A DNA stretch of 64,000 nucleotides from Mercurialis annua (GCF_937616625.2 NC_065577.1:26735501-26799500); one strand, 5' to 3'. Positions 1 to 12,238 are shown, numbered from the stretch's first letter. Translations and numbers: made by a program. Notes: generated by a model from the sequence alone, not told the origin.

Positions 1-273
1 CGCCGGTCGCGATTCATTTAAAATAGTACGTGACACTATACGTAGAGGGACATGAACTAGAAACCAAATACCAATTAAGTAGCCACCTAGTAGGTATAAA
101 TAAAAGTAGGTTCCTATCAGAGTATATAAATAAAGGAACAATGACATGGCTACTGTCATAACACTCATATAACACACTATTACAGCAGCTAAGAGTACAA
201 CGTTTTATGTACATATTAAAAGAGAAGCTTCCCTGATACAGAAGAGTGGAAGCTCAACCATACCCAATGCTAA
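1..273 (-). mobile_element. Left piece of old LTR 'A' (Ty3/gypsy, TGTAATACCCC family)
   Basis: This resembles the U5 side of the LTRs seen complete at 274-3373, and it continues after element 1 at 11019. Reading across the GCTAA target duplication gives one continuous LTR-like stretch: a gaagcttcc/tggaagctc region, then GTCAGAAATATAAATATTTCTGAGTG, shared with the intact LTRs, right after the junction. The first 35 bp (CGCCGGTCGCG, later CGTGACA) look like an LTR terminus in the opposite direction, so the left edge may be rearranged. No gene is seen; the 66-codon frame here is chance. Confidence 0.6.
269..273. repeat. Target-site duplication GCTAA, left copy
   Basis: GCTAA directly precedes the LTR terminus TGTCACGAC. 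The identical GCTAA follows the other LTR terminus at 11019-11023. A 5-bp duplication is the normal footprint of a Ty3/gypsy integrase, so element 1 is a complete, unrearranged insertion. Confidence 0.93.
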
Positions 274-1892
274 TGTCACGACGCAAATTCATGGATCGCG
301 ACCGGCACTAGGGAATGGGGGTGGTTGCTCCGAAACCCGTAGCAAGCCTAAAAACCTTTATAAATTTTTCGCGTTTTAAAACATAAAAAGGTTTGCAACC
401 TCGTTGCAGAAACACTTTAACACCTTTATTAAAAATGCGATCGCAATTCAAGATCATATATCACATATGATCTGTTTTCAGAAAATATCGTTAAAACCTT
501 TCTCTCGTTTAACGTAAACACATTTCTGAAAACCGGGTCTTAAGACCCTGATTGTATTTAAAGAAACTAGAGCGCAAACATCAATCTCAGTTGACACACC
601 TGCTCTGTTTCCAATACAATACTAAAATGCTAAATACATAAAACCAGTGTATCTCTCAAACAACTGGTCATAGCATTTTAGAAAATACGCAGCTTTTCAA
701 ACATATATTATATACAGTAGTTCAATCAGAGTTTATCAAAATAGTTTGAACTACTGTAAACAGAAAGACAGACTTCCCGTACCCAACTACTTGCAGCTCT
801 AGAGGTATGGCTGACATTGACTTCCGGAATTATTGTGGAAGTCAGACCTCGTACTTGATTACCTGAAAGGTAAACATTGGGGAGGGTCAGAAATATAAAT
901 ATTTCTGAGTGAGTTCACATATTTACAATTGAATATTTAAATCGCATATATGTAAAACATTTGTACATATCAAAAATATTACCAATTAGTCGATCCAGAT
1001 GAAACCCTACAAGACAGACTATTGTATGGGTCTCAACCTACACAATATAGGCCTTAGACCGTGAACTGAATCATTGCCGTCTAAGCCGGGTGTCTGGACT
1101 GTAACCGTGAAACTGCCATCACAGTACTGCCTGTGACCGTAACCGTTACTGCCGTCTCAGACTGTTAAGTCAGGGTCGCTAGCACTTCCAACGCCCAATG
1201 ACATTAACTGACCTCTATGTCAGACACAGGCTCGTATCGAGAAACACTACTGGTGATCACACAGTCCTATTGACAACCAATAGGAAGCTTGTTCCAATGG
1301 ATCTTTCATGGTTAAGTTATACTAGTGCGATTTGTGATTTAAAAACAGTTTAAATATAAATATTCAAAAGTAAAAATCACAAAGTAAAACTCACAGTACT
1401 GTCGTCCCCATTTTTTTTAAAACGTAAGCTCCAAGCAAGCTTGTCAGTCAAACACGTTGGTGTTTGGCTCACTAGATCGACCACTCGTCAGATCTAATTA
1501 AAATTCAAATGTCAAAACACATCAGACATTGAATTTCTAACTCTAGTCCTATCGTATAAACGATAGACTCAATAAACAAACTCTGACACTATAAATATCG
1601 CATATAAACTAATCTCTATATTGAACTTCTCGTTCAATATATAATACCATTCTTGGTATATACTTATAGTCCTTTTGACATTAATCGCATTGATTAATGT
1701 AGGGTTTTATTAAAACATCACATCGTTTTAATAACCCGACTATCCTCAAACGTTCAGGTTCTTTTAAACCTATTAAACGTCCTAATTCATATTTTAATAG
1801 TCCACTTATATTCTTTTCGGATCGATTAGAACTAACCAGATCGAACCGAACCGAGTTAGGGCGAAAGCCCAAATCATTTTCCCCCACTAGCC

Positions 1893-1978
1893 TACTGTGC
1901 GTCCGCACAGTAGGGACTGTGCGTCCGCACAGTCTACTGTGCGCTCGCACAGTTTCAATACTGTGCGCCCGCACAGTA
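1893..1978. repeat. Array of four GC-rich hairpins in the 3' LTR of element 1
   Basis: Four inverted repeats occupy 86 bp. Each has the form (T)ACTGTGCG - two bases - CGCACAGT(A), with loops TC, TC, CT and CC. The stems are perfect, 8-9 bp, and close on CG. In element direction the array lies about 350-440 bp downstream of the TATA box, so it is probably transcribed. Role unknown. Confidence 0.9.
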
Positions 1979-2335
1979 CAGACAACCCCGGAATCTTTGA
2001 TTCCGGGTCGTACCAACCTATTTCCGACACTCCGAAATATCCAAAAATATTAATTCAACACTCTGCTACACAATCCAATTCAATTCTATTATTATAACGT
2101 CGAACCGATACGTACGCGATCGATTCGATACGTTTACCGTTTAATATCGAATATAAAATTAATATATATCGAAATAAACTTTGTATACGAGATTAATACC
2201 TCGATTACTTGAGTAATCGTCGAAGAAACGGAGTCGGAATCGCCAAATGGATCGCGTCGTGCCGCCCTCGGCTTGCTATAACTAGCAAGCACGTCAACCA
2301 TCTTGACGCAGAGAAATGAGATGCCCCCCTCACTT

Positions 2336-2344
2336 CTATATATA
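2336..2344 (-). promoter_or_regulatory. TATA box of the 3' LTR of element 1
   Basis: TATATATAG, read on the minus strand as CCTATATATAGAAG, matches the same site in the 5' LTR at 9988-9995 and marks the U3/R area of the LTR promoter. Confidence 0.6.
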
Positions 2345-2849
2345 GGCATTTGGATTGGCTAAAGTACCATTTGGTACTAGCTCAATCATACACTTTAACT
2401 CTGATTTTAATTAGTCGTCCGTAGTCCAAACGGAGACTAATTCCAAATTTTACGAAACTTTACCGAAAAATCCAATAAAATATAAAACGAATAAAAATAT
2501 AATTTTTATTCGCATCCGACTTATATTTTATTTTTAATAAATCTCCAAAGAGTTATAAGGTACAAATCGGTCCCACTTAATTAAAATTACTACGTCCAAA
2601 TTTAATGAAAATTGAACCGTAGCTTCTTCGAATTATTTCGCGAATAATGACACCAAAATTATTCGCTCAGGACTTATATATGATTTTATATTTAATTTAG
2701 ACCAACTAATAACATTTAATTAGTTTATAACTGAAACTAATTAAAGTTAAAAGTTCAGGGATCAAAGTGGACATTTTTCCAACTTGGCGCCCACTTCTCC
2801 ACCGCCTCATTCTTTTTATTTTCTTTTTCTTTTATTTTTTTAATATATA

Positions 2850-2884
<35 letters not shown>

Positions 2885-3373
2885 TAATTTATATTCGTCC
2901 ATAACTCGTCAAGCTTTCCGAGTTTCGACATTCTAATTTCGGGGTTTTGTCCGAAATCTTAAACTCTCCATTTAGAGTGGTACATTGATATTTTAATTAT
3001 CAATATATTTTTATCTACGACGCCCAGTCGTATTTTCTATTATATTAATCTCGTTCATATCCCTTTATTAAAATTTAAATTCTCGATTTAAATTTTAAAC
3101 TCCAATTATTACGATATTCTTTTACGGATACGTATAAATTAAATTTACGTTTAAATTTAATTTACGTATTCCGAATTTATTAAATCACTTTCCGTGATTT
3201 AATTTAATAACCTTAAATAGTCAAACCTTATTATTACTATTTGACTATTAAACTTGGTCTTTCCGAATATTTTTTTTAATATTCGAAATCTCAAAATATT
3301 ATTTTTAATATTTTGATTACTCCAATTTGACCTCGTGGCATATTCTAATTACTTAAAATTACGGGGTATTACA

Positions 3374-3386
3374 TTCTCCCATCCTT
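3374..3386 (-). other. Polypurine tract of element 1
   Basis: On the minus strand AAGGATGGGAGAA abuts the LTR start TGTAATACCCC. This is the expected plus-strand DNA primer site. Equivalent purine runs adjoin the LTRs of A (13100), H (46639) and F (61354). Confidence 0.8.
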
Positions 3387-6370
3387 ATAAAAATTCGTCC
3401 TCGAATTTAAAATCTAATGTCACGTACTCAAATGACTCCATACAACCCTTTTATACGTCAATACTTATGTTTTACGTAGCATACGGTTAATTTCAGATAT
3501 AGGTAGGCTCTAAGCCCTCTTCTCATAGTAGTCGTGTACGAAACACGAAATACTTATCACGACACTAGCTCATCGGTTGCATGTTCATGCAATATTCCTT
3601 ATATGTCACGATTTATCGTGACTTGGAGTTAACACTCCACATTTTGTTATAACCTAGGCTATACTTACACAATCTCTATCTGTTTCCACTTTCCTTTCTC
3701 TATGGATTTATGCACTTCATCCATCGACAAAGTGTATCTGCTCATACTATTCAATCGTATATACTTACACGATTTATATATATTCTATAACCTCTCTTTC
3801 TTTCACTTCTCTTAACACAAAGGAGATCAATTGCTTTGATCTCATAATGCTTTCTGATAGCATTACTTTATGAGTTTTCTAAATCCATAGACATTTATAC
3901 ACTTAAGGTGTGTATACTCTTACTATTGAGTTTACCCTTTTTAAGTCGTTTGTTACTTATGAGCAACAAACAATATTATCTATTAATCATTACTCCAAAA
4001 CTTTTCACAAGTTTTAGTCATCCACTGACTTTAGCTATATTGGCTAGACTCTCATTGACTTACTATTATTTGCAAAGTCTTGAAAGTATGGAACGTATGA
4101 TCTTCATCATACTGTTCACAACCATTTAAGTCAAAACTTTCCTAGTACTTAGGTATTTTGACTACAATTCCCTTGACATCTCTTCTCATTTCCATTCTAG
4201 ATCTGACACATCTGCCAAAATCAGTACAGTCACTAGCATTCCAGTTTCACTTACTGGTCCTTTGGACATTTAACTATTATCCTTTTCTTATCGTTATATC
4301 GATACACTTCTATGATGTCATAGTACCTATTTGTGGTACTAAAACAAAATATTTTATAGTGACACTCAGACTATACATGTCTGGTTCACACAATCTATCG
4401 TCCTGATTCAGTATTTTATCAATAATACTGAAATCGCAAACTTTTCTTTGCTTCTCTACATCTAGCACATATACTCCATCATATATTATATCACACATTC
4501 CATCATATACTCAACTAGAGTGTTTCCACTTCATCTTATACTTGATTCTGTCAATAGACTTTCAACACTTGACTGTTCAAATTTGAATTTCTTACTTAAT
4601 GGTCGCTAGCACAGTATTGTAGTATGCATATAATTTCTGCAAACTTCCACACTTCCACTGCGCTACTCTGATATACAACTCACTAACTTTCTCTTTACAG
4701 TTAGGTTGTAGGATCTCTATATGATATTTTTCTTATATCATAATCTTTTGGTTTTACTTACCAAGCATCTTTTCCTGTCTAAAAATCTATATCCATTGAC
4801 TTTTAGTTCGTAGGTAATGTCCACATTATCCTACAGGAAGTGTCTCTCAACTTCTATCACAATATCTTTTATTGTCTTAAATAGTTTGCACTTTATATCA
4901 CGCTACTAGTGTCTTTCGACTTTCAGTGTGACTATAACTTTTGTCAATTCCAACTCATACATCGACAATTTACCTCGCGCTTTTTCAGCCATCGAGGAAC
5001 ATTTTCTATAACTCGATTATGTTATATATCATAACATATCTTTACTTGATTCTTTAATACGTCTTATGTATCTTATGAATAGTGCTAACACTGGCACTAT
5101 TGCCAATCATTTCTTTATAAATCCCCACATCCTATCTCACGTTGATTTGCCTAATCAACTTTCACACTTTCTTGTTTGAATTCCATAACTGATGCAAGCA
5201 GTGTTCGCATTCCTCTGCGAAACTCAAGAAATTACTAATTTCTTTAACCATCCTGGTTACTTCCACTTATTAATCACATTGATCTTTCTGAGATTAACTA
5301 GATGTCATCTAAGACTTTTAGTGTTTCCAAAATGTCACTCACTTTTGGAAATCTTAACTTAATTCTGACGTTCTCTCAGAATTTATAACACTGGTCGCAC
5401 ACATTGTGCGTATCCTTCCTCTATTAGTCACACAGACTCATTGTCCATTAACACCACTTCCAGAAATAATCCAGAAGTAGCTTGACTCCTTGTTCTTATA
5501 TATCTCATAAGAACAGTTAAAGTGTTCGCTCGCTCCATGTCCACATCAGAACTAGTAGTACTCATACTACGTTCTGCAAATCCACTTATCGAATTTAACT
5601 TATACTACCTTCATGGTAGGCCTTAGTTTAACTTCTTTTGTTTCCACGTTTAACAAACGTGTGAGGCGTATTTCTATTATACTTCTCTATCTCTCTTCGT
5701 GCAATACTCTTTTGCACTCCTATAATTATGTCTACTACTGACACCTTCACTGTCAGTGTATCTTATCTCAATCTCAATTGAGTTTAAATTAGTGACTTTA
5801 CTTATATCATAGCTAGGTAAAGTCAAATGTACTGTTGCACGTATCGATAAAACATTTCCATGTTATTCTTAATATCGATACACACTAATCACAACCTATG
5901 TTTTCTCTTCTTATTCTGCGTCTATAACTTATATAATTCTTTAATATAAGCTCTTAGACTTTATACTTATTTCCCATATACTTTCTCTCTTAATGTAATA
6001 AGCGATTTACCTTTCACTCGTACGCCTATTTCATCGTAACTTGTTTCAATACGACGTTACTTTCTATATCACTTTCTTATCTCCTCATATATCTTTACTA
6101 TATGCTGTGTCATTTCACGGGTCAACAGTCTTTTTCCTTTTATTATCGCGGAACTCTTATCTTAATATCCGGATATTTCTACTCTTAACATGTTATTTAC
6201 CTCAAACTATGGCTTACTCAGAATCTTTCATTCATTCTTATGCATAAAATTCTCAGATCTTACATCACTGATCTGACTATCGCTATTTTTCACCTCTTAA
6301 CTTTATACATATATAGCTGTCTTACTCGCAGTTAAGAGTCATTCTCAATGCTCTATAGCCCCTACTACAT

Positions 6371-6870
6371 TTAATTAACTGATTATCAACTTCTTGCTCC
6401 GTTTTTAAAACATTAAAAATAAAACATCTATATCACATTTTCCACTTTTGGCCGGCCATACTTTACACATTTCTGGTCCAACATTCAAATTACATGTACT
6501 CTACATGTATATTCCGCACCAGCCAGCCAAGACTTCACAGTCACTAGGCCCGGTTATCAGAATTTTCACAATTTGAAACCACTGTTTCACAACAGTTTTC
6601 AAATTTATTTACATATCTATGGAGCTTACATTGATAATCCTAAGTTAATTAAACTCTATAATTCATAATTTCATCACTTGCACTTTTGGCTCACTGCCAA
6701 AATTCATGCAAGTTTCCCATCATTAGTCTCAAAAACAAGCATCGTCTACCTCTCCATTCGACGATCACAACGGTTAATCTCTAGGCAACCATCTTAGGAA
6801 TATCATATTCCAAAATTAAATCGATCCAACGGTTCAACTAAAAGTTATCAGGGTTTTACTACACCCTGGC
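6371..6870 (-). repeat. Conserved non-coding block shared by elements 1 and A
   Basis: Shares long matches with 14406-14905: TTAATTAACTGATTATCAAC, ACATGTATATTCCG, GGAGCTTA.TTGATAAT, CTGCCAAAATTCATGCAAGTTTC-like and a paired CAACGGTTAAT / CGATC.AACGGTTC motif. Neither copy has an open frame across it, so the conservation probably reflects shared ancestry plus possible non-coding constraint. Confidence 0.75.
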
Positions 6871-7407
6871 GGTTTTCAGACATCATCTAAAACTCGCTTC
6901 ATCAATACACTATCTCTATTTACTAAGCCTTGAATCATGTATCTTCCACTTGCCTTGAGTCTTCCTAAACTCAAGTTACACTAATAGCTAGTGAGAAGTC
7001 ACGTATCACTAACGTCTTAATCACTGCTCGATCAGTAGGTTCTATCTCTCCTTTCTTACTCCTAGTGTCTCAAGGTACAATGCCCTAGACATCTTGTTTA
7101 AGGATATACTTATCCTTACCTTGTCGTAACTCGGATATGCATTGCTATCCTAATTCATATTGTAGTTTATTGAACTACAACTCGCTTCATGCGTTCTTGT
7201 CCATAACTATATTCTCCAACTCTCACTCATATATGCTTATTTTGCCCCCCCTCGAGAATCGCTTACTACTTGATCTCGAGTATTTACTTTTGTTACAGAG
7301 TTATGGTCTAGATATACTTACAAGAAAAACAAATCTATTTGAAATATTTCAATCATTTGCGCGCATTTTCAAAACAATTTGTTCAAAAACTTACTTTTTA
7401 AACATTT

Positions 7408-7457
7408 GCATAGTTGTGCATAGGGTGATGACGTCTCATGTCTAGGCACAATTATGC
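7408..7457. repeat. Inverted repeat GCATAGTTGTGC...GCACAATTATGC
   Basis: Arms of 12 bp (one mismatch) surround a 26-bp loop containing GGGTGATGACGTC. The same arms recur in C (38469-38639) and F (62410-62592) with much longer, unrelated loops. Only one arm-like site is visible in A (near 15939). Confidence 0.85.
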
Positions 7458-7770
7458 TTTTAAAATCATTTAAATGAATAACCATAACAGGTTATATCAT
7501 TTGGTTTTTTGTAAGTTTCCTCCTGACCATAAACTCTGTAACCAGTAAGATTTCTCCACAACTACTCCACTTCTCTGAATTCGTACTTCTTCTATCAATC
7601 ATCTCCTTGTACTACTATCGAATGACTTCGACAATGTCTTCACGTTATTTCCATGCTTGATATTCAAGCATCGTCATCGAATTGTCTAGACGACTCGCAC
7701 GCGTATATCGCAGTCTTATATCCCAAAAGGGAAGGCTGAGAACCTATGAAACATAAGAATACATGTAGGA

Positions 7771-7803
7771 GACATGACTCGAATCCTATGTGCTGCAGTA
7801 GTT
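7771..7803 (-). other. Conserved leader block downstream of the primer site
   Basis: Read on the minus strand: ACTACTGCAGCACATAGG, then ATTCGAGTCATGTC. The block is nearly unchanged in C (38129-38160) and G (21146-21177) although flanking leader sequence has diverged. It lies 80-120 bp after the primer binding site in each. A packaging or dimerisation signal is a possible role; this is inference. Confidence 0.75.
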
Positions 7804-7886
7804 CCTATGAATACCTATGACATCTACCCCATACTTTATTTCCATGTATCAGCAATGTTTTTAAATTCTCGAGTCCGAGAACAATT

Positions 7887-7898
7887 GCTCTGATACCA
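7887..7898 (-). other. Primer binding site of element 1 (initiator tRNA-Met)
   Basis: GCTCTGATACCA on the plus strand, i.e. TGGTATCAGAGC in element direction, complementary to the 3' end of plant initiator tRNA-Met. It starts four bases after the LTR end, which fixes the element's direction. Confidence 0.93.
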
Positions 7899-9522
7899 AG
7901 TTTGTCACGACCCAAATTCATGGATCGCGACCGGCGCTAGGGAATGGGAGTGGTTGCTCCGAAACCCGTAGCAAGCCTAAAAACCTTTATAAATTTTTCG
8001 CGTTTTAAAACATAAAAAGGTTTGCAACCTCGTTGCAGAAACACTTTAACACCTTTATTAAAAACGCGATCGCAATTCAAGATCATATATCACATATGAT
8101 CTGTTTTCAGAAAATATCGTTAAAACCTTTCTCTCGTTTAACGTAAACACATTTCTGAAAACCGGGTCTTAAGACCCTGATTGTATTTAAAGAAACTAGA
8201 GCGCAAACATCAATCTCAGTTGACACACCTGCTCTGTTTCCAATACAATACTAAAATGCTAAATACATAAAACCAGTGTATCTCTCAAACAACTGGTCAT
8301 AGCATTTTAGAAAATACGCAGCTTTTCAAACATATATTATATACAGTAGTTCAATCAGAGTTTATCAAAATAGTTTGAACTACTGTAAACAGAAAGACAG
8401 ACTTCCCGTACCCAACTACTTGCAGCTCTAGAGGTATGGCTGACATTGACTTCCGGAATTATTGTGGAAGTCAGACCTCGTACTTGATTACCTGAAAGGT
8501 AAACATTGGGGAGGGTCAGAAATATAAATATTTCTGAGTGAGTTCACATATTTACAATTGAATATTTAAATCGCATATATGTAAAACATTTGTACATATC
8601 AAAAATATTACCAATTAGTCGATCCAGATGAAATCCTACAAGACAGACTATTGTATGGGTCTCAACCTACACAATATAGGCCTTAGACCGTGAACTGAAT
8701 CACTGCCATCTAAGCCGGGTGTCTGGACCGTAACCGTGAAACTGCCATCACAGTACTGCCTGTGACCGTAACCGTTACTGCCGTCTCAGACTGTTAAGTC
8801 AGGGTCGCTAGCACTTCCAACGCCCAATGACATTAACTGACCTCTATGTCAGACACAGGCTCGTATCGAGAAACACTACTGGTGATCACACAGTCCTATT
8901 GACAACCAATAGGAAGCTTGTTCCAATGGATCTTTCATGGTTAAGTTATACTAGTGCGATTTGTGATTTAAAAACAGTTTAAATATAAATATTCAAAAGT
9001 AAAAATCACAAAGTAAAACTCACAGTACTGTCGTCCCCATTTTTTTTTAAAACGTAAGCTCCAAGCAAGCTTGTCAGTCAAACACGTTGGTGTTTGGCTC
9101 ACTAGATCGACCACTCGTCAGATCTAATTAAAATTCAAATGTCAAAACACATCAGACATTGAATTTCTAACTCTAGTCCTATCGTATAAACGATAGACTC
9201 AATAAACAAACTCTGACACTATAAATATCGCATATAAACTAATCTCTATATTGAACTTCTCGTTCAATATATAATACCATTCTTGGTATATACATATAGT
9301 CCTTTTGACATTAATCGCATTGATTAATGTAGGGTTTTATTAAAACATCACATCGTTTTAATAACCCGACTATCCTCAAACGTTCAGGTTCTTTTAAACC
9401 TTTTAAACGTCCTAATTCATATTTTAATAGTCCACTTATATTCTTTTCGGATCGATTAGAACTAACCAGATCGAACCGAACCGAGTTAGGGCGAAAGCCC
9501 AAATCATTTTCCGCCACTAGCC

Positions 9523-9628
9523 TACTGTGCGTCCGCACAGTAGGGACTGTGCGTCCGCACAGTCTACTGTGCGCTCGCACAGTTTCAATACTATGCGCCC
9601 GCACAGTTGAACTGTGCGCCCGCACAGT
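9523..9628. repeat. Array of five GC-rich hairpins in the 5' LTR of element 1
   Basis: Same units as at 1893-1978 plus a fifth, ACTGTGCG-CC-CGCACAGT, at its right end. The fourth unit carries a stem mismatch (CTATGCG). The 4-versus-5 difference arose after insertion, because the two LTRs start identical. Confidence 0.9.
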
Positions 9629-9987
9629 ACAGACAACCCCGGAATCTTTGATTCCGGGTCGTACCAACCTATTTCCGACACTCCGAAATATTCAAAAATA
9701 TTAATTCAACACTCTGCTACACAATCCAATTCAATTCTATTATTAAAACGTCGAACCGATACGTACGCGATCGATTCGATACGTTTACCGTTTAATATCG
9801 AATATATAATTAATATATATCGAAATAAACTTTGTATACGAGATTAATACCTCGATTACTTGATTAATCGTCGAAGAAACGGAGTCGGAATCGCCAAATG
9901 GATCGCGTCGCGCCGCCCTCGGCTTGCTATAACTAGCAAGCACGTCAACCATCTTGACGCAGAGAAATGAGATGCCCCCCTCACTTC

Positions 9988-9995
9988 TATATATA
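9988..9995 (-). promoter_or_regulatory. TATA box of the 5' LTR of element 1
   Basis: TATATATA on the minus strand within CCTATATATAGAAG. Transcription would start near 9955-9960, placing the hairpin array in the leader RNA. Confidence 0.6.
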
Positions 9996-10487
9996 GGCAT
10001 TTGGATTGGCTAAAGTACCATTTGGTACTAGCTCAATCATGCACTTTAACTCTGATTTTAATTAGTCGTCCGTAGTCCAAACGGAGACTAATTCCAAATT
10101 TTACGAAACTTTACCGAAAAATCCAATAAAATATAAAACGAATAAAAATATAATTTTTATTCGCATCCGACTTATATTTTATTTTTAATAAATCTCCAAA
10201 GAGTTATAAGGTACAAATCGGTCCCACTTAATTAAAATTACTACGTCCAAATTTAATGAAAATTGAACCGTAGCTTCTTCGAATTATTTCGCGAATAATG
10301 ACACCAAAATTATTCGCTCAGGACTTATATATGATTTTATATTTAATTTAGACCAACTAATAACATTTAATTAGTTTATAACTGAAACTAATTAAAGTTA
10401 AAAGTTCAGGGATCAAAGTGGACATTTTTCCAACTTGGCGCCCACTTCTCCACCGCCTCATTCTTTTTATTTTCTTTTTCTTTAATT

Positions 10488-10529
<42 letters not shown>

Positions 10530-11018
10530 TAATTTATATTCGTCCATAACTCGTCAAGCTTTCCGAGTTTCGACATTCTAATTTCGGGGTTTTGTCCGAA
10601 ATCTTAAACTCTCCATTTAGAGTGGTACATTGATATTTTAATTATCAATATATTTTTATCTACGACGCCCAGTCGTATTCTCTATTATATTAATCTCGTT
10701 CATATCCCTTTATTAAAATTTAAATTCTCGATTTAAATTTTAAACTCCAATTATTACGATATTCTTTTACGGATACGTATAAATTAAATTTACGTTTAAA
10801 TTTAATTTACGTATTCCGAATTTATTAAATCACTTTCCGTGATTTAATTTAATAACCTTAAATAGTCAAACCTTATTATTACTATTTGACTATTAAACTT
10901 GGTCTTTCCGAATATTTTTTTTAATATTCGAAATCTCAAAATATTATTTTTAATATTTTGATTACTCCAATTTGACCTCGTGGCATATTCTAATTACTTA
11001 AAATTACGGGGTATTACA

Positions 11019-11023
11019 GCTAA
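11019..11023. repeat. Target-site duplication GCTAA, right copy
   Basis: Identical to 269-273 and directly adjacent to the LTR end ATTACA. Confidence 0.93.
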
Positions 11024-12160
11024 ATACCTGGAAATAATAAACAATAACGGAGTCAGAAATATAAATATTTCTGAGTGGGTAAACAGGTTTACAATTAAAT
11101 ACCAAAACTGCATATAGGTAAAATATCAGTATATAAAAATATTACCAGTTTTCGATTCAATGAAACCCTAATCCTGCTACGTTCTAACGTTATCATAATG
11201 TAATGCATATGCTCAACTCTTGTTTAACACAGGATGAACTGTATACTTATGTATCCCAACCATTTTAACTGTGTATAGGGTTGTTGGGCCGTAACTTAAG
11301 TCACTGTCGCCTCAGGACTATCTGATAGGTTTAAGTCGCTTTGCAAGAATCTGGTTAGACAACCTAACCTCAATATGTCTATGAAAATGATATTGACCTC
11401 TCATTTTAGTTCATTAACATCGGTGATCACACAGTCCTATTGTTTCCCAATAGATAGCTCGTTTCAGTGGATCTTCATTGGCTAAGTTTCATACTTAGTG
11501 CGATTTCTTGATTTAAAAACAATTGAATACTGATATTCAAAAGTAAAGAAATAAACTCACAACACCAGAAGGTCAGATACTTAATCCTGAGGTATGTGTG
11601 TCAGACTCCTTGTAGTCGTGGTCTGACTACTAGCTAGCTTGTCGGACTAAACACACAAAACAAACAGGATAAAACATCAATATATGTTTCCTATATAATT
11701 TCTAGCTTCAGAAACCTAGTTCCAGGTAAAATATATAATCATTTAAACACTTATCACTTATGGTTTCTTTTCTTTTAAAACCATATTATAATTCTCATTT
11801 TTAGAAAATGTTCAAACTTCTCTCTGTAGGAGTCATTTTAGGTATAGAAATACCTAACAAAAACTATTTGTAATATAGACTTAATTGTTAAAACAATTAT
11901 TAGTCATATACTAGATATTTAGCAAATCAATTGATAACTCTTTTAAAACCGTTTAAACGTTGAATTTAACTCTTTTTTAAAGTCTGTTATAAACGTTTAA
12001 CTTTACTTTTAAAATCCCATTTTAAAACATCTAGCTTTAGGTTTAATAACATTTATTTAAAATATTTTTGGTTCGGTCGGAAAAACCCCTCAGAATCGCC
12101 TCCCGAAAGTCCGCCAAAAAAATCTATAAAACATCGTCCGTAAGCTCCCCTAGTCAGGTC

Positions 12161-12238
12161 TGTTGTGCGCCTGCACAGCATTTTGTGCGCCCACATAAAT
12201 TGTTGTGCGGTCGCACAGCTCACTGTGTCACGCACAGC
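12161..12238. repeat. Hairpin array in LTR 'A'
   Basis: Four inverted repeats in 78 bp: TGTGC-GCCT-GCACA, TGTGCGCCCACATA (decayed), TGTGCG-GT-CGCACA and CTGTG-TCACG-CACAG. They lie about 340-420 bp downstream of the TATA-like run, the same place as in element 1, but the intervening sequence is different. Confidence 0.85.

Larger units (their letters stand above)
274..3373 (-). repeat. 3' LTR of element 1
   Basis: It begins TGTCACGAC and ends GGGGTATTACA on the plus strand; read in element direction the LTR is TGTAATACCCC to GTCGTGACA, with TG...CA ends. It pairs base for base with 7903-11018. It holds an AT microsatellite near 2840-2881, a TATA box and a four-unit hairpin array. Confidence 0.95.
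3387..7886 (-). mobile_element. Interior of element 1: long non-coding region
   Basis: About 4.5 kb of T-rich (plus strand) sequence without any recognisable protein. Frames at 3908, 4158, 6041 and 7137 are hydrophobic chance translations. Structure that is present: a block at 6371-6870 homologous to 14406-14905 in element A, an inverted repeat at 7408-7457, and a leader block at 7771-7803. In relatives the homologous inverted repeat lies downstream of gag (see F), so gag-pol appears deleted here, joining leader to 3' region. Confidence 0.75.
274..11018 (-). mobile_element. Element 1: complete, young, non-coding LTR retrotransposon
   Basis: Two near-identical LTRs of 3100 and 3116 bp flank about 4.5 kb, with a tRNA-Met primer site beside the right LTR and a polypurine tract beside the left one, so the element reads right to left. 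By eye I count about 20 substitutions over 3.1 kb, plus an AT-microsatellite difference and one 21-bp indel, so it inserted recently. No reading frame in the interior exceeds about 100 codons and no gag or pol motif is present. It is therefore a non-autonomous (LARD-like) derivative that must have been mobilised by proteins of a relative. Relatives in the window are A, C, F, G and H. It sits inside the LTR of A, an older member of the same broad family. Confidence 0.92.
7903..11018 (-). repeat. 5' LTR of element 1
   Basis: The 3116-bp partner of 274-3373, with the same TG...CA ends. It differs by roughly 20 substitutions, a shorter and differently arranged AT run near 10494-10526, and one additional 21-bp hairpin unit. 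It drives transcription leftwards from a TATA box at 9988. Confidence 0.95.

Noticed and set aside
1893..1978. CRISPR-like repeat array
   Set aside because: Units are inverted repeats without constant spacers, in a plant LTR; no cas genes and wrong organism type.
1897..2097. Frames with repeated HS-VRPHS wording in the LTRs of element 1 (also 9311-9847)
   Set aside because: Translation through the CTGTGCG...CGCACAG hairpin array; repetitive by construction, not a gene.
2840..2881. (TA)n run as replication origin or matrix attachment site
   Set aside because: Simple microsatellite that varies between the two LTR copies; no other evidence.
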